Source: DATBLE01 sp963837265 (GTDB taxonomy: Bacteria; Actinomycetota; Thermoleophilia; Gaiellales; Gaiellaceae). Taken from it: a stretch of 64,000 nucleotides of DNA. Shown here piece after piece: positions 13,858-22,071 of the stretch. The notes under the pieces are model-generated. The model saw only the letters and a list, made by a program, of their open reading frames with translations. It had not been told where the DNA came from and did no database searches. Numbering within the stretch: position 1 is the stretch's first letter; the number at the start of each line of letters is the position of its first letter. Position numbers and translations under genes: made by a program. The stretch is from the NCBI GenBank assembly GCA_963837265.1, contig CAWIMQ010000002.1, positions 124,001-188,000 of the forward strand, written 5' to 3'.

Positions 13858-14388
13858 GTGATGGCGAAGACGGTCGGTCAGGAGAACGACCACGTCGATC
13901 GGTTCCTCGACTCGATCCGGGACGAGTTGCCTCCCAACCTCGACCTGACGGTCGAGGGGATCGTCGATCGGATCACCGGCATCAGCCGGCGCCTCACGCG
14001 GATGATGGAGGAGACCCTCGCCGAGTACGAGCTGACCTGGGGTGAGTGGAAGGTGCTGGGCCTGCTTGTCCACCAGGGGCCGCCGTACCGCTCCTCCCCG
14101 GGGCTCATCGCGGAGCACACGGAGGTGTCGAGCGGGGCGATGACGAACCGGCTCGACCACCTCGAGGAGGCGCGCTTGGTCCAGCGCCTCCCCGACCCGA
14201 ACGACCGCCGCAGCGTGCAGGTCGAGCTCACACAGGCGGGACTGAAGCTCTACAAGCAGACGACGGCCACGGCAACGGCGAGGGAGGCCCTCGTCGTGTC
14301 GGCGCTCAACGAGCGCGAGCGGAAGGAGCTCAACGCCCACCTGCGCCGGCTGATGATCGCGTTCGAGAAGCTCGAGTCCGGCCGCTGA
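13858..14388 (+). CDS. MarR-family transcriptional regulator
   Basis: A 176-residue winged-helix regulator. The recognition helix region reads LIAEHTEVSSGAMTNRLDHLEEARLV and the wing reads RLPDPNDRRSVQVELTQAG, both classic MarR features, with dimerising helices at the ends. The start is GTG 13858 or ATG 13861. Because the predicted transcription start is at about 13858-13860 the mRNA is probably leaderless, and no Shine-Dalgarno is present. It overlaps the ABC ATPase gene by one base (TGATG), so it most likely controls that exporter and itself. The ligand cannot be deduced. Confidence 0.92.
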   Translation: MMAKTVGQENDHVDRFLDSIRDELPPNLDLTVEGIVDRITGISRRLTRMMEETLAEYELTWGEWKVLGLLVHQGPPYRSSPGLIAEHTEVSSGAMTNRLDHLEEARLVQRLPDPNDRRSVQVELTQAGLKLYKQTTATATAREALVVSALNERERKELNAHLRRLMIAFEKLESGR

Positions 14389-15356
14389 TGGCCGCGATCG
14401 AGGCGCACGATCTCGTCAGGACGTACAGGACCTCGACGGGGGTCTTCCGCCGGCGGGCGGTCGAGGTCGAGGCGGTGCGCGGCGTCTCGTTCGAGGTCGC
14501 CGAGGGTGAGCTGTTCGGCCTACTCGGCCCGAACGGGGCCGGCAAGACGACCACGATCAAGATGCTGATCACCCTGCTGATCCCGACCGCGGGCTCGGCG
14601 CGGGTGCTCGGCTACGACGTCGTCAAGGACGCGCGCGAGGTACGCAGGCGGATCGGCTACGTGTTCGGCGGCGAGCGGGGCCTGTACGAGCGGCTCTCCG
14701 GCCTCGACAACCTGCGCTACTTCGCCGAGCTCTACGCCGTCCCGCCCCGTGCGCAGCGCGCTCGCATCGCCGAGCTGCTCGAGCTCGTCGGGCTGACCGG
14801 ACGGGAGAAGGAGCGCGTCGAGGGTTACTCGCGCGGCATGCGCCAGCGGCTGCACATCGCCCGTGGCCTCCTGCACGACCCGCCGGTGGTCTTCCTGGAC
14901 GAGCCGACGATCGGCGTCGACCCGGTGGGCGCGCGCGAGCTGCGCCGCACGATCGCGGCGCTGACCGACGCCGGGAAGACCGTCCTCCTGACCACGCACT
15001 ACATGTTCGAGGCGGACGACCTCTGCGACCGGATCGCCGTGATCAACAGGGGCGAGATCGTCGCCGAGGGCACCCCGCGCGACCTGAAGGCGATCGTCGC
15101 CGACCGGACGGTGATCGAGATCGAGGCGTTCGGCGTCAGCGAAGCGGCGATCGAGCGGCTGCGCGCCGCGTCGGGCGTGACCTCCGTGTCGGTCGAGGAG
15201 CGCGAGCAGGCGCAGGTCCTCCTCGTGCAGTCGCCGAAGGGGCTCGAGCTGACTCAGACGCTGCTCGGGATGCTGGACGGCGCGACCATCGGGCGCGTGG
15301 CCGCACGCGAGCCGACGCTCGAGGACGCCTACGTGGCGCTGGTCGGCGAGGCGTGA
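14388..15356 (+). CDS. ABC-2 type exporter, ATP-binding subunit
   Basis: A 322-residue ATPase of the DrrA/NatA-like group drives export by the permeases that follow. The Walker A GPNGAGKTT is at 47-55, signature YSRGMRQRL at 147-155, Walker B VVFLDEP at 167-173 and the H-loop His at 204. The Q-loop position reads YVFGGERGLY and lacks the usual Gln. The C-terminal 80 residues form the regulatory extension common in drug and lipid exporters. The ATG overlaps the marR stop. It is the only ATPase for four permease genes, so it presumably serves two transporter complexes or one mixed complex. Confidence 0.93.
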   Translation: MAAIEAHDLVRTYRTSTGVFRRRAVEVEAVRGVSFEVAEGELFGLLGPNGAGKTTTIKMLITLLIPTAGSARVLGYDVVKDAREVRRRIGYVFGGERGLYERLSGLDNLRYFAELYAVPPRAQRARIAELLELVGLTGREKERVEGYSRGMRQRLHIARGLLHDPPVVFLDEPTIGVDPVGARELRRTIAALTDAGKTVLLTTHYMFEADDLCDRIAVINRGEIVAEGTPRDLKAIVADRTVIEIEAFGVSEAAIERLRAASGVTSVSVEEREQAQVLLVQSPKGLELTQTLLGMLDGATIGRVAAREPTLEDAYVALVGEA

Positions 15357-16165
15357 AGGCCGCCGCGAAGACCCGCGGCGGTCTCGCCGGTACGGGAGCC
15401 AGGAATGCGCGGCTGCTCGCGGTCGGTTGGCTGCTCCAGGTGAAGATGCTCTCCCGGTCGTCGTTCAACGGCATTCTCGGGATCATCTACCCGCTGTTCT
15501 TCGCCACGGTGGCGTTCCTGATGTACCGGGCCGGCTCGCCGCACGCGCTCCTGTACGCGTCGCTCGGCGCGTCGGTGATGGGGGTCTGGTCGGCGACGAG
15601 CACGTCGGCGGGCAGCGCCCTGCAGAGGGAGCGCTGGCACGGGACGCTCGAGCTCCTGGTGAGCGCACCGGCGCACTTCTCGCTCGTGATGCTGCCGGTG
15701 ACGATCGCGATGTCGACCGTCGGCCTGTACTCGATGGCGGCGACGCTCGCCTGGGGGCGGCTGCTCTTCGGGATCGGCCTGCACGTCGTGCACCCGCTCC
15801 TCTTCTGCGTCTCGATCGTCGTCACCGTCGTCTCGATCGGCCTGTTCGGCTTCCTCATGGCGGTCGCGTTCGTCCGGTACCGGACGGCCTGGGCGCTCGG
15901 GAACATGTTCGAGTACCCCGTCTGGCTGATCAGCGGCTTCCTCGTGCCGATCGAGAGGTTCCCGCACTGGGTGCGTCCCATCTCGTGGGTGCTCGCGCCG
16001 ACCTGGGGGATGAACGCGATCCGGCAGTCGGCGCTCGGCGGCACCCCCCTTCCCGACGTGGGCCTCTGCGCGGCGCTCGGGCTCGCCTACCTGGCCGTCG
16101 GCGTCGCCGTCGTCGGGGTGCTGCTGCGGTCGGCGCGCGCGCGGGCGACCCTGGCGCTGACGTGA
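15353..16165 (+). CDS. ABC-2 type permease, type A copy 1
   Basis: A 270-residue integral membrane protein with about six spans. It starts at GTG 15353, overlapping the ATPase stop. It reads VGWLLQVKMLSRSSFNGILGIIYPLFFATVAFLMYRAG and later YRTAWALGNMFEYPVWLISGFLVPIERFPHWVRPISWVLAPTWGMNAIRQSALGG, an ABC-2 signature. It is paralogous to the permease at 16983-17831, with the same LYASLGA, WGTLELLVS-like and NMFE.P.WL motifs. It probably pairs with the type B permease downstream. Confidence 0.88.
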   Translation: MKAAAKTRGGLAGTGARNARLLAVGWLLQVKMLSRSSFNGILGIIYPLFFATVAFLMYRAGSPHALLYASLGASVMGVWSATSTSAGSALQRERWHGTLELLVSAPAHFSLVMLPVTIAMSTVGLYSMAATLAWGRLLFGIGLHVVHPLLFCVSIVVTVVSIGLFGFLMAVAFVRYRTAWALGNMFEYPVWLISGFLVPIERFPHWVRPISWVLAPTWGMNAIRQSALGGTPLPDVGLCAALGLAYLAVGVAVVGVLLRSARARATLALT

Positions 16166-16200
16166 GCTACTTCTCCGGAGTGTAGGGAGACGACCGCGCG

Positions 16201-16986
16201 GTGAACTCGCTGCGGATCTTCTTCGTCGGCGGCGTGACGAGCTTCCGCGCGCTCTTCAACTGGCTCTCGCCGTGGATCTACGTGCCGAGCCTGCTGGTCG
16301 CCCCGATCTTCCAGATCCTGCTCTTCGCCTACATCGGGCGGGCCGCGAACCTCCGGTCGGACGAGTTCTACGTGATCGGAAACGCGCTCCAGTACACCGC
16401 GATCCCCTGCATCTTCGCGATGAGCAACACGATCGCGGGCGAGCGCTACCAGCAGACGCTCGGCTACGTGCTCGTCTCCCCGGCCCGGCGGATACCGCTC
16501 TTCGTCGGGCGCTCCCTGCCGGTGATCCTCAACGGAGCGCTGACCTCGGCCTTCGCGCTCGCCGCCGGCGGCGCGATCCTGCACATTCACGTTCCGGCCG
16601 CAGCGGTCCTGCCGATCGCCCTGGTGATCCTGCTGACCGCCGGCTCGTGCACGGGGCTGGGGCTTCTGATCGCGGCGGTCGGCTTCCTGGTGCGCGAGAC
16701 GGCGACGCTGAACAACATCGTGTTCGGGATCCTGCTCGTCTTCTGCGGGGTGAACGTCTCGCTCTCGGACCTGCCGGGCTGGATGTCCACGACCGCGCAG
16801 GGCCTGCCGCTCACCCACGGGATCGAGGCGGCCCGGAGGCTGGCCGCCGGCGGCTCCCTCTCGGACGTCGGCGGGCTGGTCGGCGCCGAGCTCCTCGTCG
16901 GCTGCCTCTACGGCTTCGCCGGCTACGCGCTGATCCGCGCGCTCGAGTATCAGAGCCGGGTCCACGCCACCCTGGAACGGGCGTGA
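16201..16986 (+). CDS. ABC-2 type permease, type B copy 1
   Basis: A 261-residue, six-span permease from GTG at 16201. Characteristic stretches are IFFVGGVTSFRALFNWLSPWIYVPSLLVAPIFQILLFAYIGR, ERYQQTLGYVLVSPARR and LPGWMSTTAQGLPLTHGIEAARRLAAGGSL. It is a clear paralogue of the permease at 17828-18616. It follows the type A gene after 35 bp, the largest gap in the operon, and overlaps the next gene by four bases. Confidence 0.88.
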   Translation: MNSLRIFFVGGVTSFRALFNWLSPWIYVPSLLVAPIFQILLFAYIGRAANLRSDEFYVIGNALQYTAIPCIFAMSNTIAGERYQQTLGYVLVSPARRIPLFVGRSLPVILNGALTSAFALAAGGAILHIHVPAAAVLPIALVILLTAGSCTGLGLLIAAVGFLVRETATLNNIVFGILLVFCGVNVSLSDLPGWMSTTAQGLPLTHGIEAARRLAAGGSLSDVGGLVGAELLVGCLYGFAGYALIRALEYQSRVHATLERA

Positions 16987-17831
16987 GAGACGAAGCCGGG
17001 CACAAGGGGAAGAGCGAAGCTCTCGGCCTCGGTGCGAGGCGACGTCGTGGCGCGGTAGGCGTCAAGGTCGCCCGCGTCCTCGCCGCAGGCCTCTCGTTCC
17101 ACGTCAAGAGCCTGACGAGGTCGGGCTTCTTCCTGCTCACCTCGATCTTCATGCCGATGCTGATCGCGACCGTGGCGTACTACATGTTCAGGGCCGGTGG
17201 GAAGCCCGGGACGCTCTTCTACGCGTCGCTCGGTGCCGGGGTGTACGGGATCTGGTCGTCGACCCTCTTCGGCTCCGGCGGCGCGATCCAGTGGCAGCGC
17301 TGGCAGGGCACGCTCGAGCTGATCGTCTCGGTGCCGACGCCGTTCATCCTCGTCATCCTGCCGCTGACGATCGCGACCTCCGCGATCGGCGTCTACTCGC
17401 TGACGGCGACGCTGGTCTGGGGCCGGCTCGTGTTCGGGATCCCCTTCTCGATCGTCCACCCGATCGCCTTCGTCGTCTCGATCCCGGCGACGATCCTCGG
17501 CCTGGGCCTGCTCGGGCTCCTGTTCGCGTCCACCTTCGTCCTCTACCGCCACGCGAACGCGCTCTCGAACATGTTCGAGTGGCCCGTGCTCCTCGTCACC
17601 GGGATGCTCGTGCCGCTCTCCCTCCTCCCCGGATGGTCGCACCCGATCGCCTGGGCGCTCGCGCCCACCTGGGGCGTGCGGGCGATCCGCGCGGCCGCCC
17701 TCGGCGGCTCGCCCTGGCCGGACATCGGGATGAGCGTCCTGCTGGGCCTCGTCTACCTGGGGCTCGGCGTGGTCTTCCTCCGGCACTTCGAGGTCGCGGC
17801 CCGCAGGCACGCGACCCTCTCCCTGACATGA
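16983..17831 (+). CDS. ABC-2 type permease, type A copy 2
   Basis: A 282-residue permease from GTG at 16983 (GTGA overlap with the previous stop). The first 30 residues are a charged cytoplasmic stretch. The rest mirrors the first type A permease: FYASLGAGVYGIWSSTLFG, WQGTLELIVSVPTPFILVILPLTIATSAIGVYSLTATLVWG and NMFEWPVLLVTGMLVPLSLLPGWSHPIAWALAPTWGVRAIRAAALGGS. The start is uncertain because no later ATG or GTG precedes the first membrane helix. Confidence 0.87.
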   Translation: MRDEAGHKGKSEALGLGARRRRGAVGVKVARVLAAGLSFHVKSLTRSGFFLLTSIFMPMLIATVAYYMFRAGGKPGTLFYASLGAGVYGIWSSTLFGSGGAIQWQRWQGTLELIVSVPTPFILVILPLTIATSAIGVYSLTATLVWGRLVFGIPFSIVHPIAFVVSIPATILGLGLLGLLFASTFVLYRHANALSNMFEWPVLLVTGMLVPLSLLPGWSHPIAWALAPTWGVRAIRAAALGGSPWPDIGMSVLLGLVYLGLGVVFLRHFEVAARRHATLSLT

Positions 17832-18616
17832 GAGCCTTCTTCCGGGTCTTCTTCGTCGGCGGGGTGATCGCCTACCGGGCCCTGTTCAACTGGATCAGGC
17901 CGACGATGTACATCCCGACGATGCTGGTCGGGCCGCTGTTCCAGATCCTCTTCTTCGCCTACCTCGGGCGCTACAGCGGCCTCGAGGACGACGCGTTCTT
18001 CGTGGTCGGGAACGCGATCCAGGCGTCGGCGATGTCCGCGGTCTTCGCGGGGACGATGACGATCGCGAACGAGCGGAACTTCCGGACGCTCTCGCCGCTG
18101 CTCGCCACCCCGGCCAACCGCTTCGCCATCTTCATGGGTCGCTCGCTGCCCGTCCTCGCCAGCGGGCTGGTCGTCTCCGCCTGGGGATTGCTGATGGGCC
18201 GACTGCTCCTGCGGTTCCACCCCCCGCTCTCGAGCCTCCCCGCGCTCGCGGTCGTCCTCGTCGTCAGCGTCTCCTCGTGCACGGCGTTCGGGCTCACGCT
18301 CGGATCGATCGGGCTGCGCGCGCGAGACGTGTTCATGTCGGCGAACGTCGCCTACTACGTGATGTGGCTGCTCTGCGGGGTGAACATCCCGCTCGAGTCG
18401 CTCCCCGGGTGGCTCGCCCAGATCGGGAGGCTGCTCCCGCTCACGCACGGGATCGCGGCGGGCCGGAAGATCGCCGCCGGCGCGAGCCTCTCGTCCGTCG
18501 GCGGGCTCGTCTGGACGGAGATCGCGATCGGCGTCGCCTGGGCCGCGCTCGCCTTCGGCCTCGTGCGGCTGTTCGAGGTCGAGGGGCGGCGGCGGGCCAC
18601 GCTCGAGACCCTGTAG
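17828..18616 (+). CDS. ABC-2 type permease, type B copy 2
   Basis: A 262-residue permease with ATG at 17828 (ATGA overlap). It matches the first type B gene closely in FFRVFFVGGVIAYRALFNWIRPTMYIPTMLVGPLFQILFFAYLGR, the LSPLLATPANR segment and LPGWLAQIGRLLPLTHGIAAGRKIAAGASL. It closes the MarR-ABC operon. The A-B-A-B order indicates duplication of a permease pair rather than of single genes. Confidence 0.88.
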   Translation: MRAFFRVFFVGGVIAYRALFNWIRPTMYIPTMLVGPLFQILFFAYLGRYSGLEDDAFFVVGNAIQASAMSAVFAGTMTIANERNFRTLSPLLATPANRFAIFMGRSLPVLASGLVVSAWGLLMGRLLLRFHPPLSSLPALAVVLVVSVSSCTAFGLTLGSIGLRARDVFMSANVAYYVMWLLCGVNIPLESLPGWLAQIGRLLPLTHGIAAGRKIAAGASLSSVGGLVWTEIAIGVAWAALAFGLVRLFEVEGRRRATLETL

Positions 18617-18624
18617 CGGTCGCG

Positions 18625-19044
18625 TCAGGCGCTCGGCCAGGCGGCCCGGTCGAGCATCGCCAGATACAGGCGCTCTTCCTTCCAGATGTGCACCCGGATC
18701 AGCGCATGCAGCCCGTAGAGGAGCTGCTGAGCCGCCTCGACGTCGTCCGGCTCGGCCGCGGCGAGGTCGTCGATCAGGCCTCGGATCGCCACGTGGTCGT
18801 AGTTCATCGACGCGGTCGCCAGCGGGTCGGCAAGCCGCGAGTTCACCTCCGGATAGAGGACGCGCTCGTCGAGCCTCGTGTGCGGGACGACCTCGTCCCG
18901 GAGGAACTCGCCGACGCGCTCGAGGAGCGGGCCGCGATCGGCGGCGGAGACGGCGGGCAGCAGGCGCGCGGCCTCGGCGAGCATCTCGGCGTGGTCGCTG
19001 AGCCCCGTGTGCGCGTCGTGGAAGGCCTGGACCTGGATCGGCAT
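18625..19044 (-). CDS. Hemerythrin-like HHE-domain protein
   Basis: A 139-residue four-helix protein with the His/Glu ligand pattern of hemerythrin-like domains: HDAHTGLSDHAEML near the start, HTRLDERVLYPEV, NYDHVAIRGL and HALIRVHIWKEERLYLAML at the end. Such proteins bind a di-iron centre and sense or store oxygen or NO. I chose ATG at 19044, 10 bases after GGGGAGA; a TTG nine bases upstream would sit too close to the ribosome binding site. It ends 8 bp from the convergent permease gene and follows the EamA gene after a 106-bp gap without other features. Confidence 0.85.
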   Translation of the reverse strand: MPIQVQAFHDAHTGLSDHAEMLAEAARLLPAVSAADRGPLLERVGEFLRDEVVPHTRLDERVLYPEVNSRLADPLATASMNYDHVAIRGLIDDLAAAEPDDVEAAQQLLYGLHALIRVHIWKEERLYLAMLDRAAWPSA

Positions 19045-19150
19045 ACGGGCCAAGTCTCCCCGTCCGCCGGCCCGCCCGCATCGGCGAGATCCGCGAGCGC
19101 CGCTCGGTAGTCGCTACGTAATCAGACCGCGTAGTCTCGACCGACGAGAA

Positions 19151-19999
19151 TCAGGCACGCAGGGCGCTGACGGCGGCGACGCCGACCGCGATCACGATCA
19201 CGCCGGCGACGGCGGTGCGTCCGAGCCGCTCGCGGAAGAGGATCGCGGCGACGAACGCGGAGAGCGCGGCGAACTGCGAGGCGATGACGGCGGTGACCGC
19301 GATCCCGTGGCGTGCCCCGATCGAGTACGAGACGAAGCCGGCGACCTCCGCCAGCCCGGAGGCGACGACGACCGGAGCAGCCCGCCTCGTCAGCCGGAGG
19401 CGGCCGGCCGCCACGAGCGGAACGGTGACGAGCGCGACGCCGAGCAGACGGGGCGGCAGCACGGCCCAGGCGATCGGCAGGTCGAGGCTGGCCCGGCCCG
19501 TGGCGTACAGGCTCGACCCGAAGGCGGCCGCCGCCGCGAGGCCGAAGAGCGCGGCCCGCGGGTCGTCGCGACCGTCCGCGGCCGGCTCCGCGGGCGGGCG
19601 CGCGGCGAGCACGACGCCGATGACGATCGCGCCGAGCGCCAGCGCGGTCCACCCGCGCAGGTGCTCGCCCGCGGCGACGGCGATCAGAGCCGCGACCGCG
19701 CCCTCCGAGGAGGAGATCGGCGCGACGACCCCGACCTTCCCGATCCGCATCGCCGTGTAGACGAGCAGGAGCCCGCCGACGTTGCCCGCTCCGGCGACGG
19801 CGAGCCAGCCCAGCGCACCGCCGTCGAGGCCGGCCGGCCGGCCCCCCGCGAGCACGACCGGGCCGACGACGAGGAGGCCCGTGAGCATCACCCAGGCGAG
19901 CGTCGCCGGGGAGCCGATCTCGCGACTCGCGCGCGCCGCCGTCAGCGACGTCACCGTCCAGGCCAGGGCTGCGCCGAGCCCTCCGAGGATCGCGATCAC
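19151..19999 (-). CDS. EamA/DMT-family membrane transporter
   Basis: A 282-residue protein with about ten membrane spans in two repeated halves, as in the drug/metabolite transporter superfamily: IAILGGLGAALAWTVTSLTAARAS at the start and GIAVTAVIASQFAALSAFVAAILFRERLGRTAVAGVIVIAVGVAAVSAL at the end. The substrate is unknown. I start at GTG 19999, just before the first hydrophobic helix. The open frame upstream reads through a dispersed repeat and is not part of the gene. A ribosome binding site GGAG lies about 10 bases upstream, inside the repeat edge. Confidence 0.85.
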   Translation of the reverse strand: MIAILGGLGAALAWTVTSLTAARASREIGSPATLAWVMLTGLLVVGPVVLAGGRPAGLDGGALGWLAVAGAGNVGGLLLVYTAMRIGKVGVVAPISSSEGAVAALIAVAAGEHLRGWTALALGAIVIGVVLAARPPAEPAADGRDDPRAALFGLAAAAAFGSSLYATGRASLDLPIAWAVLPPRLLGVALVTVPLVAAGRLRLTRRAAPVVVASGLAEVAGFVSYSIGARHGIAVTAVIASQFAALSAFVAAILFRERLGRTAVAGVIVIAVGVAAVSALRA

Positions 20000-20007
20000 G
20001 CGCTCGC

Positions 20008-20149
20008 TCCGCTCGCTTCGCGGTGGAAACGGCCGGTTTCCCCCGCGGGCCCCCTTCCCCCGCTCTGCCGGGAGTCTTCGACTCCGGCAGTTGCGCAATG
20101 TGGACACTGCCGGCCGGTGGTGTGCCGCGTCCGCCATGTCGGCCGCGGC
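20008..20149 (+). repeat. Dispersed structured repeat, copy A
   Basis: About 142 bp beginning GCTCGCTTCGCGGTGGAAAC and ending CGCCATGTCGGCCGCGG. It aligns over its whole length, with a variable middle, to copy B at 20681-20822 in opposite orientation, and with copy C near rpoC. The core palindrome GGAAACGGCCGGTTTCC and a second hairpin (CCGGGAGTCTTCGACTCCGG) are visible. Copies A and B flank the thioesterase gene as an inverted pair. Confidence 0.7.
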
Positions 20150-20284
20150 GACGAGCAGGCGAGCGCCGACGTGACTCGACCGCCGGCCTCGCCCTGGGCG
20201 CCGTTCACCTGTTCTTCGCGTCGTGGCCCGATCCGGGCTTCCACGTCGGCGAGTCTACGGACGGGTGTCAGTAGCATCGCCGGC

Positions 20285-20674
20285 GTGGAGTCGTTCCCGT
20301 TCGTCCGCCGCGAGCGCGTCCGGTTCCGCGACTGCGACGCGATGGGGCACGTCAACAACGCCGTCTACTCGACGTTCCTCGAGGAGGCACGGATCGACGT
20401 GCTCGGCGATCTCGCCACGTTCATCCTCGCCCGCGTCGAGATCGACTTCCGCTCGGAGCTGCGCGCCGGAGAGGAGATCGAGGTGCGCACGCGCTGCTCG
20501 CGGGTCGGAACGAAGAGCCTGGAGCTCGAGCACGAGATTCACGCGGACGGCCGCCTGGCCGCGGAGGCGAAGAGCGTCCTCGTCGGCTACGACTACGAGC
20601 GCGGCGAGAGCATCGCGCTGGCGGAGGAGGTGAGAGCGCGTCTCACCGATTACCGAGGCTCGGCCCCGTCCTGA
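20285..20674 (+). CDS. Acyl-CoA thioesterase, hotdog fold
   Basis: A 129-residue single hotdog-fold protein. The 4HBT-family active-site region reads RFRDCDAMGHVNNAVYSTFLEEARIDVL, with Asp 17 or its neighbour as the catalytic acid, followed by VEIDFRSELRAGEEIEVRTRCSRVGTKSLELEHEI. It probably hydrolyses acyl-CoA. The start is GTG at 20285; the open frame upstream is the repeat copy A and is not coding. The gene stands alone between two inverted copies of the repeat. Confidence 0.88.
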   Translation: MESFPFVRRERVRFRDCDAMGHVNNAVYSTFLEEARIDVLGDLATFILARVEIDFRSELRAGEEIEVRTRCSRVGTKSLELEHEIHADGRLAAEAKSVLVGYDYERGESIALAEEVRARLTDYRGSAPS

Positions 20675-20680
20675 ACCGTT

Positions 20681-20822
20681 CCGCGGCCGACCTGGCGGAC
20701 GCGGCACACCCCGGCGACCGCCGCGAGTGCGACGCGCGACTGCCGGAGGCTGAGCCGAACGGCAGAGCGGGGGAAGGAGGCCCGCGGGGGAAACCGGCCG
20801 TTTCCCCGCGAAGCGAGCGTCA
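20681..20822 (-). repeat. Dispersed structured repeat, copy B
   Basis: On the minus strand it starts at the stop of the LLM oxidoreductase gene with GCTCGCTTCGCGGGGAAACG and ends CGCCAGGTCGGCCGCGG, matching copy A. The middle (TTCGGCTCAGCCTCCGG in B) differs but keeps a pairing potential. In B and C the element lies directly after a stop codon in the sense direction. Confidence 0.7.
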
Positions 20823-21749
20823 GCGAGCGTCGAGCATCGGCCTGACCTCCCCGGCCAGCCGCTCGAGCGTCTCGTGGTCGAACGGAGCCGGGCAGTCGAC
20901 GTAGATGTGCTCGAAGCCGAGGTCGAGGTAGGGCGCCCAGCGCTCCGCGACGAGCTCGGGCGGGCCGAACGGGCCGTCTCTCGGGCCCCGCCACCCCTCG
21001 TTTCGCTCCTTCATCGCGGCGGCGGCCTTCATCGCCTCGGCCTCGGTGTCGCGGACGATCGGCACCCCACCCTGGAGCGTGCGCTCGATCTCCGACTCGT
21101 CGCGGCCGACCTCCTCACACCACCGGCGGAGGACCTCGTCCTTGTGCCTGACCAGCTCGAGGTCGCCGCTCGTGTTCCAGGCGTCCGCGTACTTCGCCAC
21201 CGTGTGCAGCGTCTTCCGCTCGCCGCTCCCGCCGATCAGGATCGGGAGGCGCTCCTGCACGGGCGGCGGGTTGTTGAGCACGTCCCTGGCTTGGTAGACG
21301 ACCCCGCGCGCGGATGCGGGCCCCCCCGGAAGCATCGCGCGCATCAGCTCGACCGCCTCGTCGAGCCGGTCCAGCCGCTCGCCGAAGCCGGAGCCGAAGT
21401 CGATCCCGAAGGCCGTGTGCTCGGTCTCGAACCAGGCGCCGCCGATCCCGAGCACCATCCGGCCGCGGCTCATGTGGTCGAGCGTGGTCACCATCTTCAC
21501 GACGAGGCCGGGATTCCGGAAGGTGTTGGCGCCGACCATCAGCCCGAGCCGCACCCGCTCCGTCCGCCCGGCCCAGCCGGCCAGGGTCAGGTAGCCCTCG
21601 AACATCGGCCCCTCCGGGTCGCCGACGATCGGGTAGAGGTGGTCCCAGGTCCAGAGCGAGTCGTAGCCGGCCCGGTCGACGAGCGCGCCCGTCTCCTGGA
21701 GCGACTCCCAGTCGGTGTACTGCGGCCAGACGAGCGCTCCGAGCTTCAC
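20820..21749 (-). CDS. LLM-class F420-dependent oxidoreductase
   Basis: A 309-residue luciferase-like monooxygenase-fold protein. Family features are MKLGALVWPQYTDWESL at the start, DSLWTWDHLYPIVGDP, LGLMVGANTFRNPGLVVKMVTTLDHMSRGRMVLGIGGAWFETEH and RLPILIGGSGERKTLHTVAKYADAWN. The last motif is typical of the F420-using branch, common in actinobacteria. The substrate is unknown. I chose GTG at 21749; longer open frames upstream give no family sequence. It ends at repeat copy B. Confidence 0.9.
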   Translation of the reverse strand: MKLGALVWPQYTDWESLQETGALVDRAGYDSLWTWDHLYPIVGDPEGPMFEGYLTLAGWAGRTERVRLGLMVGANTFRNPGLVVKMVTTLDHMSRGRMVLGIGGAWFETEHTAFGIDFGSGFGERLDRLDEAVELMRAMLPGGPASARGVVYQARDVLNNPPPVQERLPILIGGSGERKTLHTVAKYADAWNTSGDLELVRHKDEVLRRWCEEVGRDESEIERTLQGGVPIVRDTEAEAMKAAAAMKERNEGWRGPRDGPFGPPELVAERWAPYLDLGFEHIYVDCPAPFDHETLERLAGEVRPMLDAR

Positions 21750-21859
21750 CCCGGCATCCTCACACACCTTCCCTCGGCCGTGAGCCACGCGGGTGCGGGC
21801 ATGGACTGTGCCACCCGGTTGCCAACGAACGAGGATGAGTGCAGACTCCGGTCGGCAAC

Positions 21860-21938
21860 GGGAGCCGGGGGTGCTTGCCCCTCGAGGACAGCCGGGCTCG
21901 GGAGAGGAAGAAAGCCCGGCCACAAGACCCCGGCTCCC
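21860..21938. other. Strong fold-back region, possible structured RNA
   Basis: GGGAGCCGGGG (21860-21870) pairs perfectly with CCCCGGCTCCC (21928-21938), and inside it GCCGGGCT (21891-21898) pairs with AGCCCGGC (21913-21920). A third small hairpin may form in the 5' part. The first 20 bases recur as a direct repeat at 22089-22108 with one mismatch. I do not recognise a known RNA class. The surrounding 21750-22071 shows no convincing gene. Confidence 0.4.
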
Positions 21939-22071
21939 TGGCTGTCAGCGTATGGAGAACAAGCCGTCCGCGGGCGTCGTCCAAGCCGGTTGGCATGCGC
22001 CGCCTCTTGGTGTGGCTTCGAGTCATCGGTGGCAACAGGCGGTTGGTCGCGCCGCACCCCGAGCGTCCGCA

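Noticed and set aside
19997..20137. N-terminal extension of the EamA transporter
   Set aside because: The extra 46 residues are a translation of the dispersed repeat, and a GTG stands exactly before the first membrane helix.
21838..21940. Known riboswitch, SRP RNA or RNase P RNA at the fold-back region
   Set aside because: I looked for the conserved cobalamin, SRP and RNase P sequence signatures and found none.
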